In this document: positions 15,479-24,130 of the stretch, piece by piece
Layout of the letters: each line of letters opens with the position of its first letter
Numbering within the stretch: the first letter of the stretch is position 1
The notes under the pieces: model-generated
The model's input: the letters and a program-made list of their open reading frames with translations, nothing else
Database searches by the model: none
What the model was told of the DNA's origin: nothing
Made by a program: the position numbers and the translations under genes
NCBI GenBank assembly: GCA_964533785.1
Contig: CAZHNG010000051.1
Location: 1-26,459, forward strand
Direction: 5' to 3'
Source of the DNA: JANQRV01 sp964533785
Lineage (GTDB): Bacteria > Bacteroidota > Bacteroidia > Chitinophagales > Saprospiraceae
DNA length: 26,459 bases

Positions 15479-16258
15479 ATGAAAAAGACATACGCTATTT
15501 TCAACCTTTTAGTAATCATTGCGCTTATTATCTGGAATTACCTGGCCAATACCCTGGGAATTAAAGGAAATACGGTAGGCTCATTGAGTGAAGAATACAA
15601 TAACCTCTTTACCCCGGCAGGTTACGCTTTTGCCATTTGGGGGCTGATCTTTTTGGGGCTTTTGGCGCACGGTATCTTTCAGGTATACCGGGCATTTTCG
15701 GAAAGGCAGAGTGGTGACTTTATCCTGATGATGGGGCCTTGGTTGATCCTGGCTAACCTGGCGAATGGTGTCTGGTTATGGGTTTGGCTGAACGAGTATA
15801 CTTTGCTATCGGTCATCATCATGTTCGTTATTCTGACTGCACTGATCGTAATTATATTAAAATTGAATATGGAGCGTTATGATGCGCCGCGGGCGATCAT
15901 TTTCTGGGTATGGTGGCCCATTTCCTTATACAGCGGCTGGATCGCGGTTGCGGCGATTGCGAATGTAGCTGCTTATTTAGCAAAGATTGATTGGCAAGGA
16001 CCATTGAGTGAAGTCACCTGGACCATCATCATGATAATTGTGGCGACTGGTCTCAATCTATTAATGATCTACCGGCGGAACATGCGGGAATTTGCGGCAG
16101 TGGGAATATGGGCTTTGGTTGCGATCAGTCTGCGTCATTGGGGAAACATCCCCATCATACAATGGACTGCTTTAGCAGGGGCAATTGTTTTGTTAGTGGC
16201 TGCGAGTTGGCAGGCCTATTTGAATCTGGCTACAAATCCTCTAATACAACAACGGTAA
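15479..16258 (+). CDS. TspO/MBR-like tryptophan-rich integral membrane protein
   Basis: 259 residues from the ATG at 15479. The protein is almost entirely membrane helices (about eight), rich in Trp: a first helix NLLVIIALIIWNYLA, then TPAGYAFAIWGLIFLGLL, which matches the conserved F-x-P-x-x-x-x-F-x-x-W-x-x-(I/L) region of TspO/MBR relatives, then WLILANLANGVWLWVWLNEYT and FWVWWPISLYSGWIAVA. It is longer than classical five-helix TspO (about 160 residues) and fits the longer tryptophan-rich sensory-protein-like group found in Bacteroidota and eukaryotes. Ligand and role are unknown. The start is chosen because MKKTYAIFN leads directly into helix 1. Only six bases separate its stop from the convergent minus-strand gene. 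Confidence 0.75.
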   Translation: MKKTYAIFNLLVIIALIIWNYLANTLGIKGNTVGSLSEEYNNLFTPAGYAFAIWGLIFLGLLAHGIFQVYRAFSERQSGDFILMMGPWLILANLANGVWLWVWLNEYTLLSVIIMFVILTALIVIILKLNMERYDAPRAIIFWVWWPISLYSGWIAVAAIANVAAYLAKIDWQGPLSEVTWTIIMIIVATGLNLLMIYRRNMREFAAVGIWALVAISLRHWGNIPIIQWTALAGAIVLLVAASWQAYLNLATNPLIQQR

Positions 16259-16264
16259 TTTCTA

Positions 16265-16618
16265 TTAAATCCTCACCGGTTTCTCTTTATGTGATTTCCT
16301 CAACGGCATAACAACACTTGCACCAGCAATGCCCCCCAATACCGTGTAAAAAAGATCATTCCAATTACTCATTTTGTTCAGTAAAGTACTGTCGAGCACT
16401 TCTTTGAAAAAGCCTGCCATTGCGGATGCAAAAACACCTGCCATCCAGGCCAAATTTCTTTTCTTCGTTTTTATGTACACATATTGAGACACCGNNNNNN
16501 NNNNGCCTACTATAAAGTGTTCGGGGTAACCTCGTTTGGAAATGGATTGTGCACCTAATTCTGTGGGTATAATCAATAACCCTAACAGCCAAGAAGGTAA
16601 AATAAACCTTATTGTCAT
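16265..16618 (-). CDS. Small membrane protein, interrupted by an assembly gap
   Basis: About 117 residues with four undetermined at positions 39-42. It has an N-terminal signal-like helix (ILPSWLLGLLIIPTELGAQ), a YPEHFIVG motif, and after the gap a hydrophobic helix LAWMAGVFASAMAGFFKEVLD, then SNWNDLFYTVLGGIAGASVV. The (K/E)HF-x-(A/V)-G ... KE-x-x-D ... W-x-D-x-x-x-x-x-x-G-G-x-x-G pattern is shared by small YfiM/VanZ-like membrane proteins whose function is not known. Length and frame depend on the true number of bases in the 10-N gap, although both sides read sensibly in the same frame as given. It converges with the TspO-like gene. Confidence 0.6.
   Translation of the reverse strand: MTIRFILPSWLLGLLIIPTELGAQSISKRGYPEHFIVGXXXXVSQYVYIKTKKRNLAWMAGVFASAMAGFFKEVLDSTLLNKMSNWNDLFYTVLGGIAGASVVMPLRKSHKEKPVRI
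16495..16504. other. Assembly gap (10 N)
   Basis: Ten N bases inside the small membrane protein gene. A run of exactly ten is often a placeholder for a join of unknown length, so distances across it and the protein length should not be trusted. Confidence 0.95.
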
Positions 16619-16995
16619 TAAACAAATTTGTTGGATTAAAAAATTACTTGGGTGTTAAGGAATAGAATGCACCCACATGGTGCTTTAAGGATGGGTATAT
16701 TTACTTAATGGGCAAAACGACGGTATGTTAATTAAGTTTCGAATTCTTGATAAATAGCTAAAACACTAACAAATTGAGTTAACAGCGTATTACTTTAAAA
16801 TCTTTCCTGTTAAGGAGAGCGTAATCAGTCCAAAAACAAAACCGATATAAATAATACCTGGTCAGAGCAGCTTACGACTTTGGTGGTTTTGTAGTAACTC
16901 ATTTGTTGAGGGGGATTTGTTCATTTGTATAGCAGTTGAGAAGTCGCCAACCAATCAGCTGAACACCTCAACAACTATACACCTCCACAAAACAC
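16619..16995. other. Intergenic region between two minus-strand genes
   Basis: 377 AT-rich bases with no coding frame that I can support. Its right end contains the hairpin listed at 16926-16981. No TAnnTTTG-type promoter was found for the small membrane protein downstream. Confidence 0.5.
16926..16981 (-). terminator. Inverted repeat after the topA-DUF3467 operon
   Basis: TGTATAGCAGTTGAG (16926-16940) pairs with CTCAACAACTATACA (16967-16981), a 15-bp arm with one mismatch, around a 26-base loop. It lies just past the stop of the DUF3467 gene, where the operon should end. There is no obvious U tract on the minus-strand transcript, so this is a probable rather than sure terminator. Confidence 0.4.
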
Positions 16996-17319
16996 CTAAG
17001 CCTGCGCCTTAGGCGTAATAAATCCTAACGGTGGCAGCGCCGGCTGTTCCTGCTCCCCAATTTTACCGTGTTGTGCTTCGAATTTCTTTACATTCTCCGA
17101 AAGGGCCTTCAGTAGTCTTTTGGCGTGTTGTGGCGTGATGATCACCCTCGATTTCACCTTTGCTTTGGGCACATTGGGTACCATTCGAATAAAATCGATG
17201 ATAAATTCTGAATTGGAATGAGAAATAACCGCCAGGTTAGAATAGATCCCTTCTGCGACTTCTTCCGGTAATTCAATGTTTAATTGTTTGTTCTCCTTAC
17301 TCTTTTTCTGGTCTGCCAT
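16996..17319 (-). CDS. DUF3467 family protein
   Basis: A 107-residue soluble protein matching the DUF3467 family in size and pattern: LNIELPEEVAEGIYSNLAVISHSNSEFIIDFIR, then MVPNVPKAKVKSRVIITPQHAKRLLKAL and a short variable tail. These proteins occur widely in Bacteroidota; their biochemical role is not known. It starts eight bases after the topA stop, so both are most likely read from one transcript starting at the topA promoter. Nothing odd in length or composition. Confidence 0.85.
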   Translation of the reverse strand: MADQKKSKENKQLNIELPEEVAEGIYSNLAVISHSNSEFIIDFIRMVPNVPKAKVKSRVIITPQHAKRLLKALSENVKKFEAQHGKIGEQEQPALPPLGFITPKAQA

Positions 17320-17327
17320 ATTGGTAA

Positions 17328-19877
17328 TTACTTTTTACTTTTTGCTTTTTTACTTTTCTTCTTCTTTTTGGCGAAAGCGTCTGGTATATCCAACTCAATC
17401 AGTTTCTTAACTTGATCAAGGGTGTACTCTTTGGCTTCTTCGGCCGTTACTCTTTTACCGTCAACTTTGGGGATTTTAACGCTTTTTTTCTTGAACCGGA
17501 TGAACGGGCCCCATCTGCCGTTCTCAATATCGATGCCTTCGTCTTCCCACCGTTTGATGTACCGGTTAGCTTCTTTCTGGACCTTCTTTTCGATCAGTTC
17601 GAACATATCGTCCTGACTGATGGTGTCAAAATCGTATTTTTTAGGCACATTAACAAAAAGGCCATTCCATTTCAGATAAGGACCGAATCTTCCTTTACCT
17701 TTAGTGACGGGATGCCCTTTGTAGGAAGCGACCGGCGCATCGGCTTTTTTCTTTTCTTCGATGAGCTCAACGGCGCGGTCGTAAGATATGTTTAAAGGAT
17801 CTTCACCCCGTGGGATGGAAACAAACTTATCGCCGTGCCGAACGTAAGGGCCATATCTCCCCATCCCAATAGCCACTTCTTCTTTTTCGTATTCCCCTAA
17901 CAAGCGGGGCAACTGAAATAATTTCATGGCTTCCTCAAAACTGATGGTTTCGAGGGATTGTCCGGGCTGAAGACTGGCATAGCGCGGTTTTTCATCTTCC
18001 GCCAGTTCGTCAGGAGCGCCGATTTGTACGACGGGGCCGCGACGTGACATCCGGCAAAGTACGGTTTTTCCCGTTTCAGGATCTTCGCCGAGAATTCTTT
18101 CCCAATTCGGCCGTTCGGCGTTTTCCAAGGTATCTTCCACCGTTTGGTGAAAAGGTTCGTAAAACTGACCGATCATCTCCGTCCATTCTTGTTGTCCGGC
18201 TGCTATCTGGTCAAAGTCTTTTTCAATTTCAGCGGTGAAGTGATAGTCCATAATTTCCTTGAAATATTGATCCAGGAAATCACTGACGATCATACCCATA
18301 TCGGTAGGGAACAACCGGTTTTTTACCGCACCGGTTATTTCTGTTTGTACGGAACTTTCTATTTCTCCTTTTTGCAAGGTCATTAGGTTGTACTTCCTTT
18401 CTTCCCCTTCTTTCGATTTCTTTACCACATAACCCCGTCCTTCTTCCATGATCTTGCTGATGGTAGGCGCGTAGGTAGAAGGTCTTCCGATACCTTGTTC
18501 TTCCAATTTCTTGACCAGGCTGGCTTCGGTATACCTCGCCGGAGGGCGGGTGAAGCGTTCTATCGCCTGCATATTGTTGAGTGATAATTTTTGCCCGACC
18601 TTTAACGGGGGCAGCATCCCCTTGGCTTCTTCCTCTTCATCATCGTCCTTGGACTCCAGGTACACTTTCAGAAATCCATCGAATTTCAGTACTTCCCCAA
18701 CGGCCTGGAGTTGAGTGTCCGCAATCGTAGAGATACCAATTTTTACGGTTGTTTTTTCCAGGATGGCTTCAGACATCTGCGATGCAATAGTCCGCTTCCA
18801 GATTAGTTCGTACAACCGGTTTTCATCTCTGCCCATGGAGATGATATGGCGGTCGATATAAGTAGGGCGGATGGCTTCGTGTGCTTCCTGGGCTGAAGCG
18901 TTTTTGCTTTTATACCGCCTGGTTTTCAAGTAATTCTTACCATATTCTTTTTCAATTTCTTCAGCAATATTTTTTAATGCGAGCTCACTTAGACTAATGG
19001 AGTCCGTACGCATGTAGGTGATCAATCCAGCTTCGTACAGCCTTTGCGCAACCGACATGGTTCTTTTTACTGAAAACCCTAGTTTCCTACTGGCATCCTG
19101 CTGCAGGGTAGAGGTGGTAAATGGAGCGGCGGGCCTGCGCTTAAGTGGTTTTACATCGATTGATTCAATGGAAAAATCAGCCTGCTTACATTTTTCGAGA
19201 AAAGACCGGGCATCTTTTTCCGAATCGTAGCGAGTTGGAAGTTCGGCTTTCAGTATGACATTTTTGCCACGGTCATTTTTCACATCAAACTCAGCGTTAA
19301 CCCGGTAGAAAGGAGTGCTGGTAAAATCGTTGATCTCTCTTTCCCGTTCTACGACTAATTTTACCGTAACCGATTGTACGCGTCCGGCAGATAATTTTCC
19401 CCGGATCTTTTTCCACAAAATTTCGGATAATTCGTAACCGACCAGCCTATCCAAAATCCGACGGGCTTGTTGCGCATCTACCAGATTCAAATCTACCTTC
19501 CTTGGACTTTTGATGGCGTTTTGAATGGCGGGCTTGGTGATTTCCCGAAAAACAATGCGTTTGGTATTTTCTTTATCCAGTCCCAGCACTTCGCATAAGT
19601 GCCAGGAAATGGCTTCTCCTTCCCGGTCTTCATCCGTTGCCAGCCATACTTCATCAGCCTTCTTCACTGAATCTTTCAGTTCTTTAACGATTTTCTTTTT
19701 GTCGAGGGATACAACATATTTGGGGTTGAAATTATTTTTTACATCAACCGCATCATTTCCCTTCTCCAAGTCCCTGATATGACCGTAGCTGGACTTTACC
19801 TTAAAATCTTTCCCTAAATATTTCTCTATAGTTTTGGCTTTGGCCGGTGACTCTACTATCAGTAGATTTCTTGGCAT
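17328..19877 (-). CDS. topA: DNA topoisomerase I (type IA)
   Basis: 849 residues. Relaxes negative supercoils by passing one strand through a transient break. The TOPRIM domain opens the protein (LLIVESPAKAKTIEKYLG with Glu9; ATDEDREGEAISWHL carrying the DxDxE metal triad at about 81-85). The catalytic Tyr288 lies in GLITYMRTDSISL. LSAGRVQSV and RRPAAPFTTSTLQQDA are standard type IA motifs, as is the RYTEASLVKKLEEQGIGRPSTYA segment. Instead of zinc fingers, the C-terminus has three GR(Y/F/W)GP(Y/F) repeats (about 678-830), the form usual in Bacteroidota, and ends in a Lys-rich tail KKKKKSKKAKSKK. A well-formed promoter lies about 125 bases upstream. Confidence 0.97.
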   Translation of the reverse strand: MPRNLLIVESPAKAKTIEKYLGKDFKVKSSYGHIRDLEKGNDAVDVKNNFNPKYVVSLDKKKIVKELKDSVKKADEVWLATDEDREGEAISWHLCEVLGLDKENTKRIVFREITKPAIQNAIKSPRKVDLNLVDAQQARRILDRLVGYELSEILWKKIRGKLSAGRVQSVTVKLVVEREREINDFTSTPFYRVNAEFDVKNDRGKNVILKAELPTRYDSEKDARSFLEKCKQADFSIESIDVKPLKRRPAAPFTTSTLQQDASRKLGFSVKRTMSVAQRLYEAGLITYMRTDSISLSELALKNIAEEIEKEYGKNYLKTRRYKSKNASAQEAHEAIRPTYIDRHIISMGRDENRLYELIWKRTIASQMSEAILEKTTVKIGISTIADTQLQAVGEVLKFDGFLKVYLESKDDDEEEEAKGMLPPLKVGQKLSLNNMQAIERFTRPPARYTEASLVKKLEEQGIGRPSTYAPTISKIMEEGRGYVVKKSKEGEERKYNLMTLQKGEIESSVQTEITGAVKNRLFPTDMGMIVSDFLDQYFKEIMDYHFTAEIEKDFDQIAAGQQEWTEMIGQFYEPFHQTVEDTLENAERPNWERILGEDPETGKTVLCRMSRRGPVVQIGAPDELAEDEKPRYASLQPGQSLETISFEEAMKLFQLPRLLGEYEKEEVAIGMGRYGPYVRHGDKFVSIPRGEDPLNISYDRAVELIEEKKKADAPVASYKGHPVTKGKGRFGPYLKWNGLFVNVPKKYDFDTISQDDMFELIEKKVQKEANRYIKRWEDEGIDIENGRWGPFIRFKKKSVKIPKVDGKRVTAEEAKEYTLDQVKKLIELDIPDAFAKKKKKSKKAKSKK

Positions 19878-20000
19878 AAGTCTTTCTTTTTTTATTGTTT
19901 GAATGCTTTAAACTGTATTTTAATCAATATTGTTCCATCCGTTTAATGATAAAATTCTTGTAAATTGGCTTTAAAAGTCTTTATTTCTACTCAATTTTGA

Positions 20001-20029
20001 CAAAAATATATTGTAAAAAGTTCGCCAAA
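20001..20029 (-). promoter_or_regulatory. Bacteroidota-type promoter for topA
   Basis: On the minus strand TTTG (20029-20026) is followed after 17 bases by TATTTTTG (20008-20001), matching the -33 TTTG and -7 TAnnTTTG elements of the primary Bacteroidota sigma factor. Transcription would start near 19995 and give topA a leader of about 115 bases. Confidence 0.65.
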
Positions 20030-20106
20030 CTCTTTGTTTTGATGCGAACAAATGTATGAATTAAACGATTCTGCGGATAAAATGTAGAATACTAAATTTT
20101 TTTGAT

Positions 20107-21240
20107 ATGAAAAATATTTTCATCGCTGCCACCGGTCAGCACGTGGGAAAGACAACCTCAACCTTAGGTTTGATGGCTAATTTGATACAAAAAGGATTTA
20201 AAACCGGATATTGTAAACCCGTAGGACAAAAACACCTCACCATAAATGGAAAAACAGCGGATAAGGACGCCGTGCTTTTTTCAAAAGTTTTGAATTTTCG
20301 GATGGACCCGGTTATTCACTCCCCCGTTATTCTGGGTAAAGGAGTAACGGCTCAATACATTGACAATCCGAATGGATATCAGTTCCTTGAGCGTATACAG
20401 CACGCAGCCGATCACCTGGAACAGGAAAACGATATCACCGTATTTGAAGGCACCGGTCATCCCGGAGTTGGGAGCGTGGTAGAATTATCTAATGCGGATG
20501 TGGCCAAAATGTTGAGCACACCGGTCATTATGGTGGTAGAAGGAGGAATTGGCAGCACCATTGACAAATTATACATGAGCACTTCCTTATTCCGGGAGAA
20601 AGGCGTTCCGGTGATTGGGGTGATCGTCAATAAGGTCAGAAGAGATAAATACGATAAGATCAAATACTATTTAGAGAAAAAGCTTAACGATTTCAATATG
20701 CCCTTATTGGGCGTTTTGCCTTACGATCCGGTATTATCCTATCCTATTCTGGCCACCATAAAGCAAGCGGTTAAAGGCAAAGTATTATTGAATGAAGCCT
20801 TCCTTGGAAATAAGATAGAGGACATTGTGCCCGGTTCAATTATTGAAAGCCATGAGTTTTCCTCTTTCAAAAATGTATTGCTTGTATTGAGTCACCGGCA
20901 TCTTGATGATGCGATCGAGCGGATCAAAACCATTACCGAAAAACATAAATTGACTGAATCGCCACTTTCAGGGGTTATTGTAACCAGCTCGGACAAAAAT
21001 CGCAATAAACTGGATACTGATAAGTCGATTATCGATAATCCCTATTTTGAAGAACACCAGATCCCTGTGTTGACCACCAACTTAGACACTTACGGTTCCG
21101 TTGTTAAGATCAGTCGCATTGAAGTGAAAATCAACACCAGAACCCCCTGGAAATCCCAGCGTGCCATAGAGTTGATCCGTGAAAATGTGGACTTTGACCT
21201 GTTGATGAGTCAGTTGGAGATGGCAAGTATGGCGAGTTAA
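20107..21240 (+). CDS. P-loop (BioD-like) protein resembling the N-terminal part of phosphotransacetylase
   Basis: 377 residues. The first 220 form a dethiobiotin-synthetase-like P-loop ATPase fold: IFIAATGQHVGKTTSTLGL (Walker A, Lys15, Thr16), TVFEGTGHPGVGSVVELSNADVAKML, then VIMVVEGGIGSTIDKLYMS and VIGVIVNKV. The second part (about 240-377) resembles the DRTGG-type domain found after the P-loop domain in long phosphotransacetylases, but no acetyltransferase domain follows. Stand-alone proteins of this kind are often annotated as AAA family ATPase or cobyrinic acid synthase-like; their activity is not settled, and a regulatory role in acetyl-phosphate metabolism is only a guess. It is divergent from topA and followed by a hairpin. 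Confidence 0.7.
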   Translation: MKNIFIAATGQHVGKTTSTLGLMANLIQKGFKTGYCKPVGQKHLTINGKTADKDAVLFSKVLNFRMDPVIHSPVILGKGVTAQYIDNPNGYQFLERIQHAADHLEQENDITVFEGTGHPGVGSVVELSNADVAKMLSTPVIMVVEGGIGSTIDKLYMSTSLFREKGVPVIGVIVNKVRRDKYDKIKYYLEKKLNDFNMPLLGVLPYDPVLSYPILATIKQAVKGKVLLNEAFLGNKIEDIVPGSIIESHEFSSFKNVLLVLSHRHLDDAIERIKTITEKHKLTESPLSGVIVTSSDKNRNKLDTDKSIIDNPYFEEHQIPVLTTNLDTYGSVVKISRIEVKINTRTPWKSQRAIELIRENVDFDLLMSQLEMASMAS

Positions 21241-21245
21241 AACAA

Positions 21246-21304
21246 GTTAGACGGGATTAACGAGTTCTAATCTGCTCAACTCGTCTAACTCGTCTAACTC
21301 GTAA
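21246..21304 (+). repeat. Hairpin with 9-bp tandem repeat between the P-loop gene and engB
   Basis: AACTCGTCT occurs at 21278 and 21287 with a partial third copy, AACTCGTAA, at 21296. Upstream, GTTAGACG (21246-21253) and ACGAGTT (21260-21266) are complementary to it, so several alternative stems are possible. It sits directly after the P-loop gene stop and before the engB promoter, a plausible terminator position. Slippage of the 9-bp unit could change its length between strains. Confidence 0.55.
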
Positions 21305-21322
21305 ACTATCCAATAAATCACC

Positions 21323-21330
21323 TACCTTTG
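21323..21330 (+). promoter_or_regulatory. -7 promoter element for engB
   Basis: TACCTTTG matches TAnnTTTG and lies 27 bases before the engB ATG, giving an expected start near 21336. No matching TTTG is found at -33, so support is from the -7 element and position only. Confidence 0.5.
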
Positions 21331-21356
21331 CCCCCGAATTAAAGCATGGTCAAAAA

Positions 21357-21986
21357 ATGAAAGACAAGGAGGAGATAGCGGAGATAAGGACGGCGGCTTA
21401 CGCTGGTAGTTATCCCAATGAAAAAAACTGCCCGGCAGATGATAAACCAGAATATGCTTTTATTGGCCGGTCGAATGTCGGGAAATCATCTTTGATCAAT
21501 ATGCTGTGTGAACGAAAGAACATGGCATACACGTCCAAACAACCCGGCAAAACCCAATCGATCAATTATTATTTGATCAATGGGGATTGGTACCTGGTTG
21601 ATTTGCCGGGTTATGGTTATGCGAAGATCTCCAAAACAAAAAGGAAAGCCTGGCGGCGTATGGTAGAAGGCTATTTAATTAAGCGGGAGCAATTGCAATG
21701 TGCTTTTATACTTGTTGACGGTAGGATCCCCCCCCAAAAGATTGATTTGGAGTTTATGGATTGGCTGGGCCATGCCCGGATTCCTTTTGTGATCGTCTAC
21801 ACTAAAGTCGACAAACTGAAAAAGGAAGAGCTGGAAGAAAATCTAAAATCAATTCAAACGGCTGTTCTTGAATATTATACCGAATTACCCCGGCAGTTTA
21901 TTACCTCGGCAATAGAAAAAAAGGGGAAGGAGGAGATATTACAATTCATTGAAGAGGTGAACAACATGTACTATGACAAACAATGA
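21357..21986 (+). CDS. engB: Ribosome biogenesis GTP-binding protein YihA/YsxC/EngB
   Basis: A 209-residue circularly conventional small GTPase needed for large ribosomal subunit assembly. All G motifs are present in order: G1 GRSNVGKSS (37-45), G2 GKTQ (Thr66), G3 DLPGYGYAK (82-90), G4 TKVDK (149-153) and G5 SAIEKKG (184-190). YAFIGRSNVGKSSLIN and DWYLVDLPGYGYAK are signature stretches of the family. Size is normal. Its 3' end overlaps the start of the acyltransferase gene by 14 bases, so the two are translationally linked. The start ATG is the only one before the G1 motif that fits the promoter spacing. Confidence 0.95.
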   Translation: MKDKEEIAEIRTAAYAGSYPNEKNCPADDKPEYAFIGRSNVGKSSLINMLCERKNMAYTSKQPGKTQSINYYLINGDWYLVDLPGYGYAKISKTKRKAWRRMVEGYLIKREQLQCAFILVDGRIPPQKIDLEFMDWLGHARIPFVIVYTKVDKLKKEELEENLKSIQTAVLEYYTELPRQFITSAIEKKGKEEILQFIEEVNNMYYDKQ

Positions 21987-23682
21987 CAAAATAAAACCAC
22001 ATATTTATCCGGAGATTGAAGACTGGCCTCTCTACAAACTAAGTGAGGACCGCAGGGCATTCGTAGATGAGATCGTAGCGTATACCAAGAACCTTTTTTT
22101 AGATAAATACACTCCTCAGCGGTTAAATGAGATCATTTCCAAAACGATCTACCAGGAACGTCTCCGAATAAAGGAGGATCCCTGGAAAGTAGATCCTCCG
22201 AAAGATAAACAATTTTGGGGCAAAGTAAAGGTGAAGTTGATCAAAGGTTCTTTGGATAAGCCGGATGATGTAGCTTTAGCAAATAATACCGAAATTCTGG
22301 ATGATATCATTCGCAGGTATGCAGAGGAAATTGTAGGAACATTTAAGAAAAAATCCTGGTTATTCGCCAGAAAATTTTTGACGCTTTTTTTTACCCGTCT
22401 GTTGATCGCTGCCCGTGCAAAAACTCTTTTCCAATTGTTGGGAAGCAAGGACCGGTTAAGCGACCGGATGATCGTGAAAGGAGAGATCGATCCGATCCGG
22501 AAGTTAGTGAAAAAAGGTACATTGGTTATTGTCCCAACCCATTTTAGTAACCTGGATTCCATAATGGTAGGCTATGCGATCGACACTTTTGTAGGGTTGC
22601 CAGCTTTTTCCTACGGAGCCGGTTTAAACCTTTACAATGCCGGCTACGCCGCTTATTTCATGAACAGGCTTGGAGCTTACCGGGTAGATCGACGGAAAAA
22701 GAACATGATCTATCTTTCCACTCTCAAAGCTATGTCAAAGCTATCCTTGGAAAGAGGGGTACACAATATCTTTTTTCCCGGCGGTACGCGTTCCAGATCC
22801 GGCTCGATCGAAAAGAAGCTTAAATTAGGTCTGCTTAATACGGTGGTGGAGGCCCAACGCAGTATGATCCAAAAGAAAAAAGAAGACCGGGTTTTTGTTA
22901 TTCCACTGGTTATCAATTACCATTTTGTATTAGAAGCCAAAGATATGATCGAGCAATACCTGATGAAAGAGGGAGGAGACCGGTATTTAAGTTTGAAAGA
23001 CAGCTCGAACAGCATTAGGAATGTATTGCACTTTGCCTGGCGCTCTTTTTCTCAGACCAGCGATATTGTGCTCTCTTTCGGTCAACCCATGGACGTCCTA
23101 GGTAATCCTGTTGATGAGAATGGCGTGAGCTACGATAAGTACGGCAATAAAATTGATATAAAGGAGTATTTTGTCTCTCAGGGTAACCTCAAAGCGGATT
23201 ATCAGAGAGATTCTGAATACACTAAAATTCTGGCAAACCGGGTTATTGAACGTTTTCACAAGGATAGCATTGTTTTAACCAGTCATCTTACGGCTTTTGC
23301 TGCATTTGAGATATTAAAACAGAAAAACCGCAACCTGGATATCTACGGGGTATTGCGTTTACCAACGGACGATTGGGAATTTGACCGGGCGGAACTTATT
23401 GACGTAGTCAGACAGTTGAAAGAGGTACTTTACAAAATGAGAGATGAGGGGAGCATCAAACTTTCCGAACAAATTGAGTGGGAACCGGAACAAATTATTT
23501 TAGACGGCATCAAACATTTGGGAACATTCCATGTGCAGAAGCCGATAAAAGAAAATAAGCAGGGTAAGCTGATAAGTGAAAATTTTAAACTCCTGTTTTA
23601 TTATCACAATCGTTTGGAACATTATAAACTGGATCGGCAAATCGTTTGGAAAAAAGACGATTCTCCGATTGCATATCAATAA
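21973..23682 (+). CDS. Glycerol-3-phosphate / 1-acyl-glycerol-3-phosphate acyltransferase family protein
   Basis: 569 residues, with the PlsC/PlsB acyltransferase core at about 165-330. Motif I is VPTHFSNLDSIM (HxxxxD, His190 and Asp195), motif II is GAYRVDRRKKN (about 235-245) and motif III is FFPGGTRSRSG (267-277), followed by VIPLVINYHFVLEA (motif IV-like). Motif III reads FPGGTRSR where single-domain PlsC has FPEGTRS and PlsB has EGGRSRTG. Together with the long flanks (an N-terminal helical region of about 160 and a C-terminal region of about 240 residues), this favours a glycerol-3-phosphate acyltransferase-like enzyme of phospholipid synthesis, acting at the inner membrane face. It overlaps engB by 14 bases, so both genes share expression. 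The exact acyl acceptor is not determined by sequence. Confidence 0.8.
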   Translation: MTNNDKIKPHIYPEIEDWPLYKLSEDRRAFVDEIVAYTKNLFLDKYTPQRLNEIISKTIYQERLRIKEDPWKVDPPKDKQFWGKVKVKLIKGSLDKPDDVALANNTEILDDIIRRYAEEIVGTFKKKSWLFARKFLTLFFTRLLIAARAKTLFQLLGSKDRLSDRMIVKGEIDPIRKLVKKGTLVIVPTHFSNLDSIMVGYAIDTFVGLPAFSYGAGLNLYNAGYAAYFMNRLGAYRVDRRKKNMIYLSTLKAMSKLSLERGVHNIFFPGGTRSRSGSIEKKLKLGLLNTVVEAQRSMIQKKKEDRVFVIPLVINYHFVLEAKDMIEQYLMKEGGDRYLSLKDSSNSIRNVLHFAWRSFSQTSDIVLSFGQPMDVLGNPVDENGVSYDKYGNKIDIKEYFVSQGNLKADYQRDSEYTKILANRVIERFHKDSIVLTSHLTAFAAFEILKQKNRNLDIYGVLRLPTDDWEFDRAELIDVVRQLKEVLYKMRDEGSIKLSEQIEWEPEQIILDGIKHLGTFHVQKPIKENKQGKLISENFKLLFYYHNRLEHYKLDRQIVWKKDDSPIAYQ

Positions 23683-23700
23683 TTTCTAATTTTTTTACCT

Positions 23701-24111
23701 ATGGTCTACTTAACAAGAAGAGAGCGATTTTGCGCTGCTCATAAATTATACGTAGATGATTGGAGCCGTGAAAAAAATTATGCCACTTTTGGGAAATGCG
23801 CTAATCAGAACTGGCACGGTCATAATTATGAGTTATTTGTAACCGTCAAGGGGACACCTGACCCACAAACCGGGTTTTTTGTTAATGCAAAAGATTTGAG
23901 TAAAATCATCAAAAAAATCATCATTGATCAGGTAGATCACCGCAATATTAATGTAGATGTTGATTTCTTTCCCAAGGATTTACAACCTACTTCCGAAAAT
24001 CTGGCCATCGTCTTTTGGCGGGAATTACAACCTCATTTAAAGGATTATAAACTCCACTGCATTAAATTAAAGGAAACGGAAAATATATACGTGGAATATT
24101 ACGGGGAGTGA
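23701..24111 (+). CDS. queD: 6-pyruvoyl-tetrahydropterin synthase / 6-carboxytetrahydropterin synthase (QueD family)
   Basis: A 136-residue enzyme acting on 7,8-dihydroneopterin triphosphate, the product of FolE. Zn ligands His14 (CAAHKL), His39 and His41 (WHGHNYEL) are visible, and the catalytic Cys33 lies in FGKCANQNWHGHNY. That stretch is closer to PTPS-like members (FGKC-x-N-x-x-GHGHNY) than to short E. coli-type QueD. A conserved VDHRNIN motif, PTSEN and a final E-x-x-x-(I/V) strand complete the family pattern. The product is either 6-carboxy-tetrahydropterin for queuosine or a tetrahydrobiopterin precursor; sequence alone does not decide. It starts 18 bases after the acyltransferase. 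FolE follows after a repeat element. Confidence 0.88.
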   Translation: MVYLTRRERFCAAHKLYVDDWSREKNYATFGKCANQNWHGHNYELFVTVKGTPDPQTGFFVNAKDLSKIIKKIIIDQVDHRNINVDVDFFPKDLQPTSENLAIVFWRELQPHLKDYKLHCIKLKETENIYVEYYGE

Positions 24112-24130
24112 TTATACTCTCTAGACTTTT

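Noticed and set aside
16365..16625. Second minus-strand frame across the N gap
   Set aside because: The alternative frame at 16265-16618 gives coherent membrane helices on both sides of the gap and a proper ATG.
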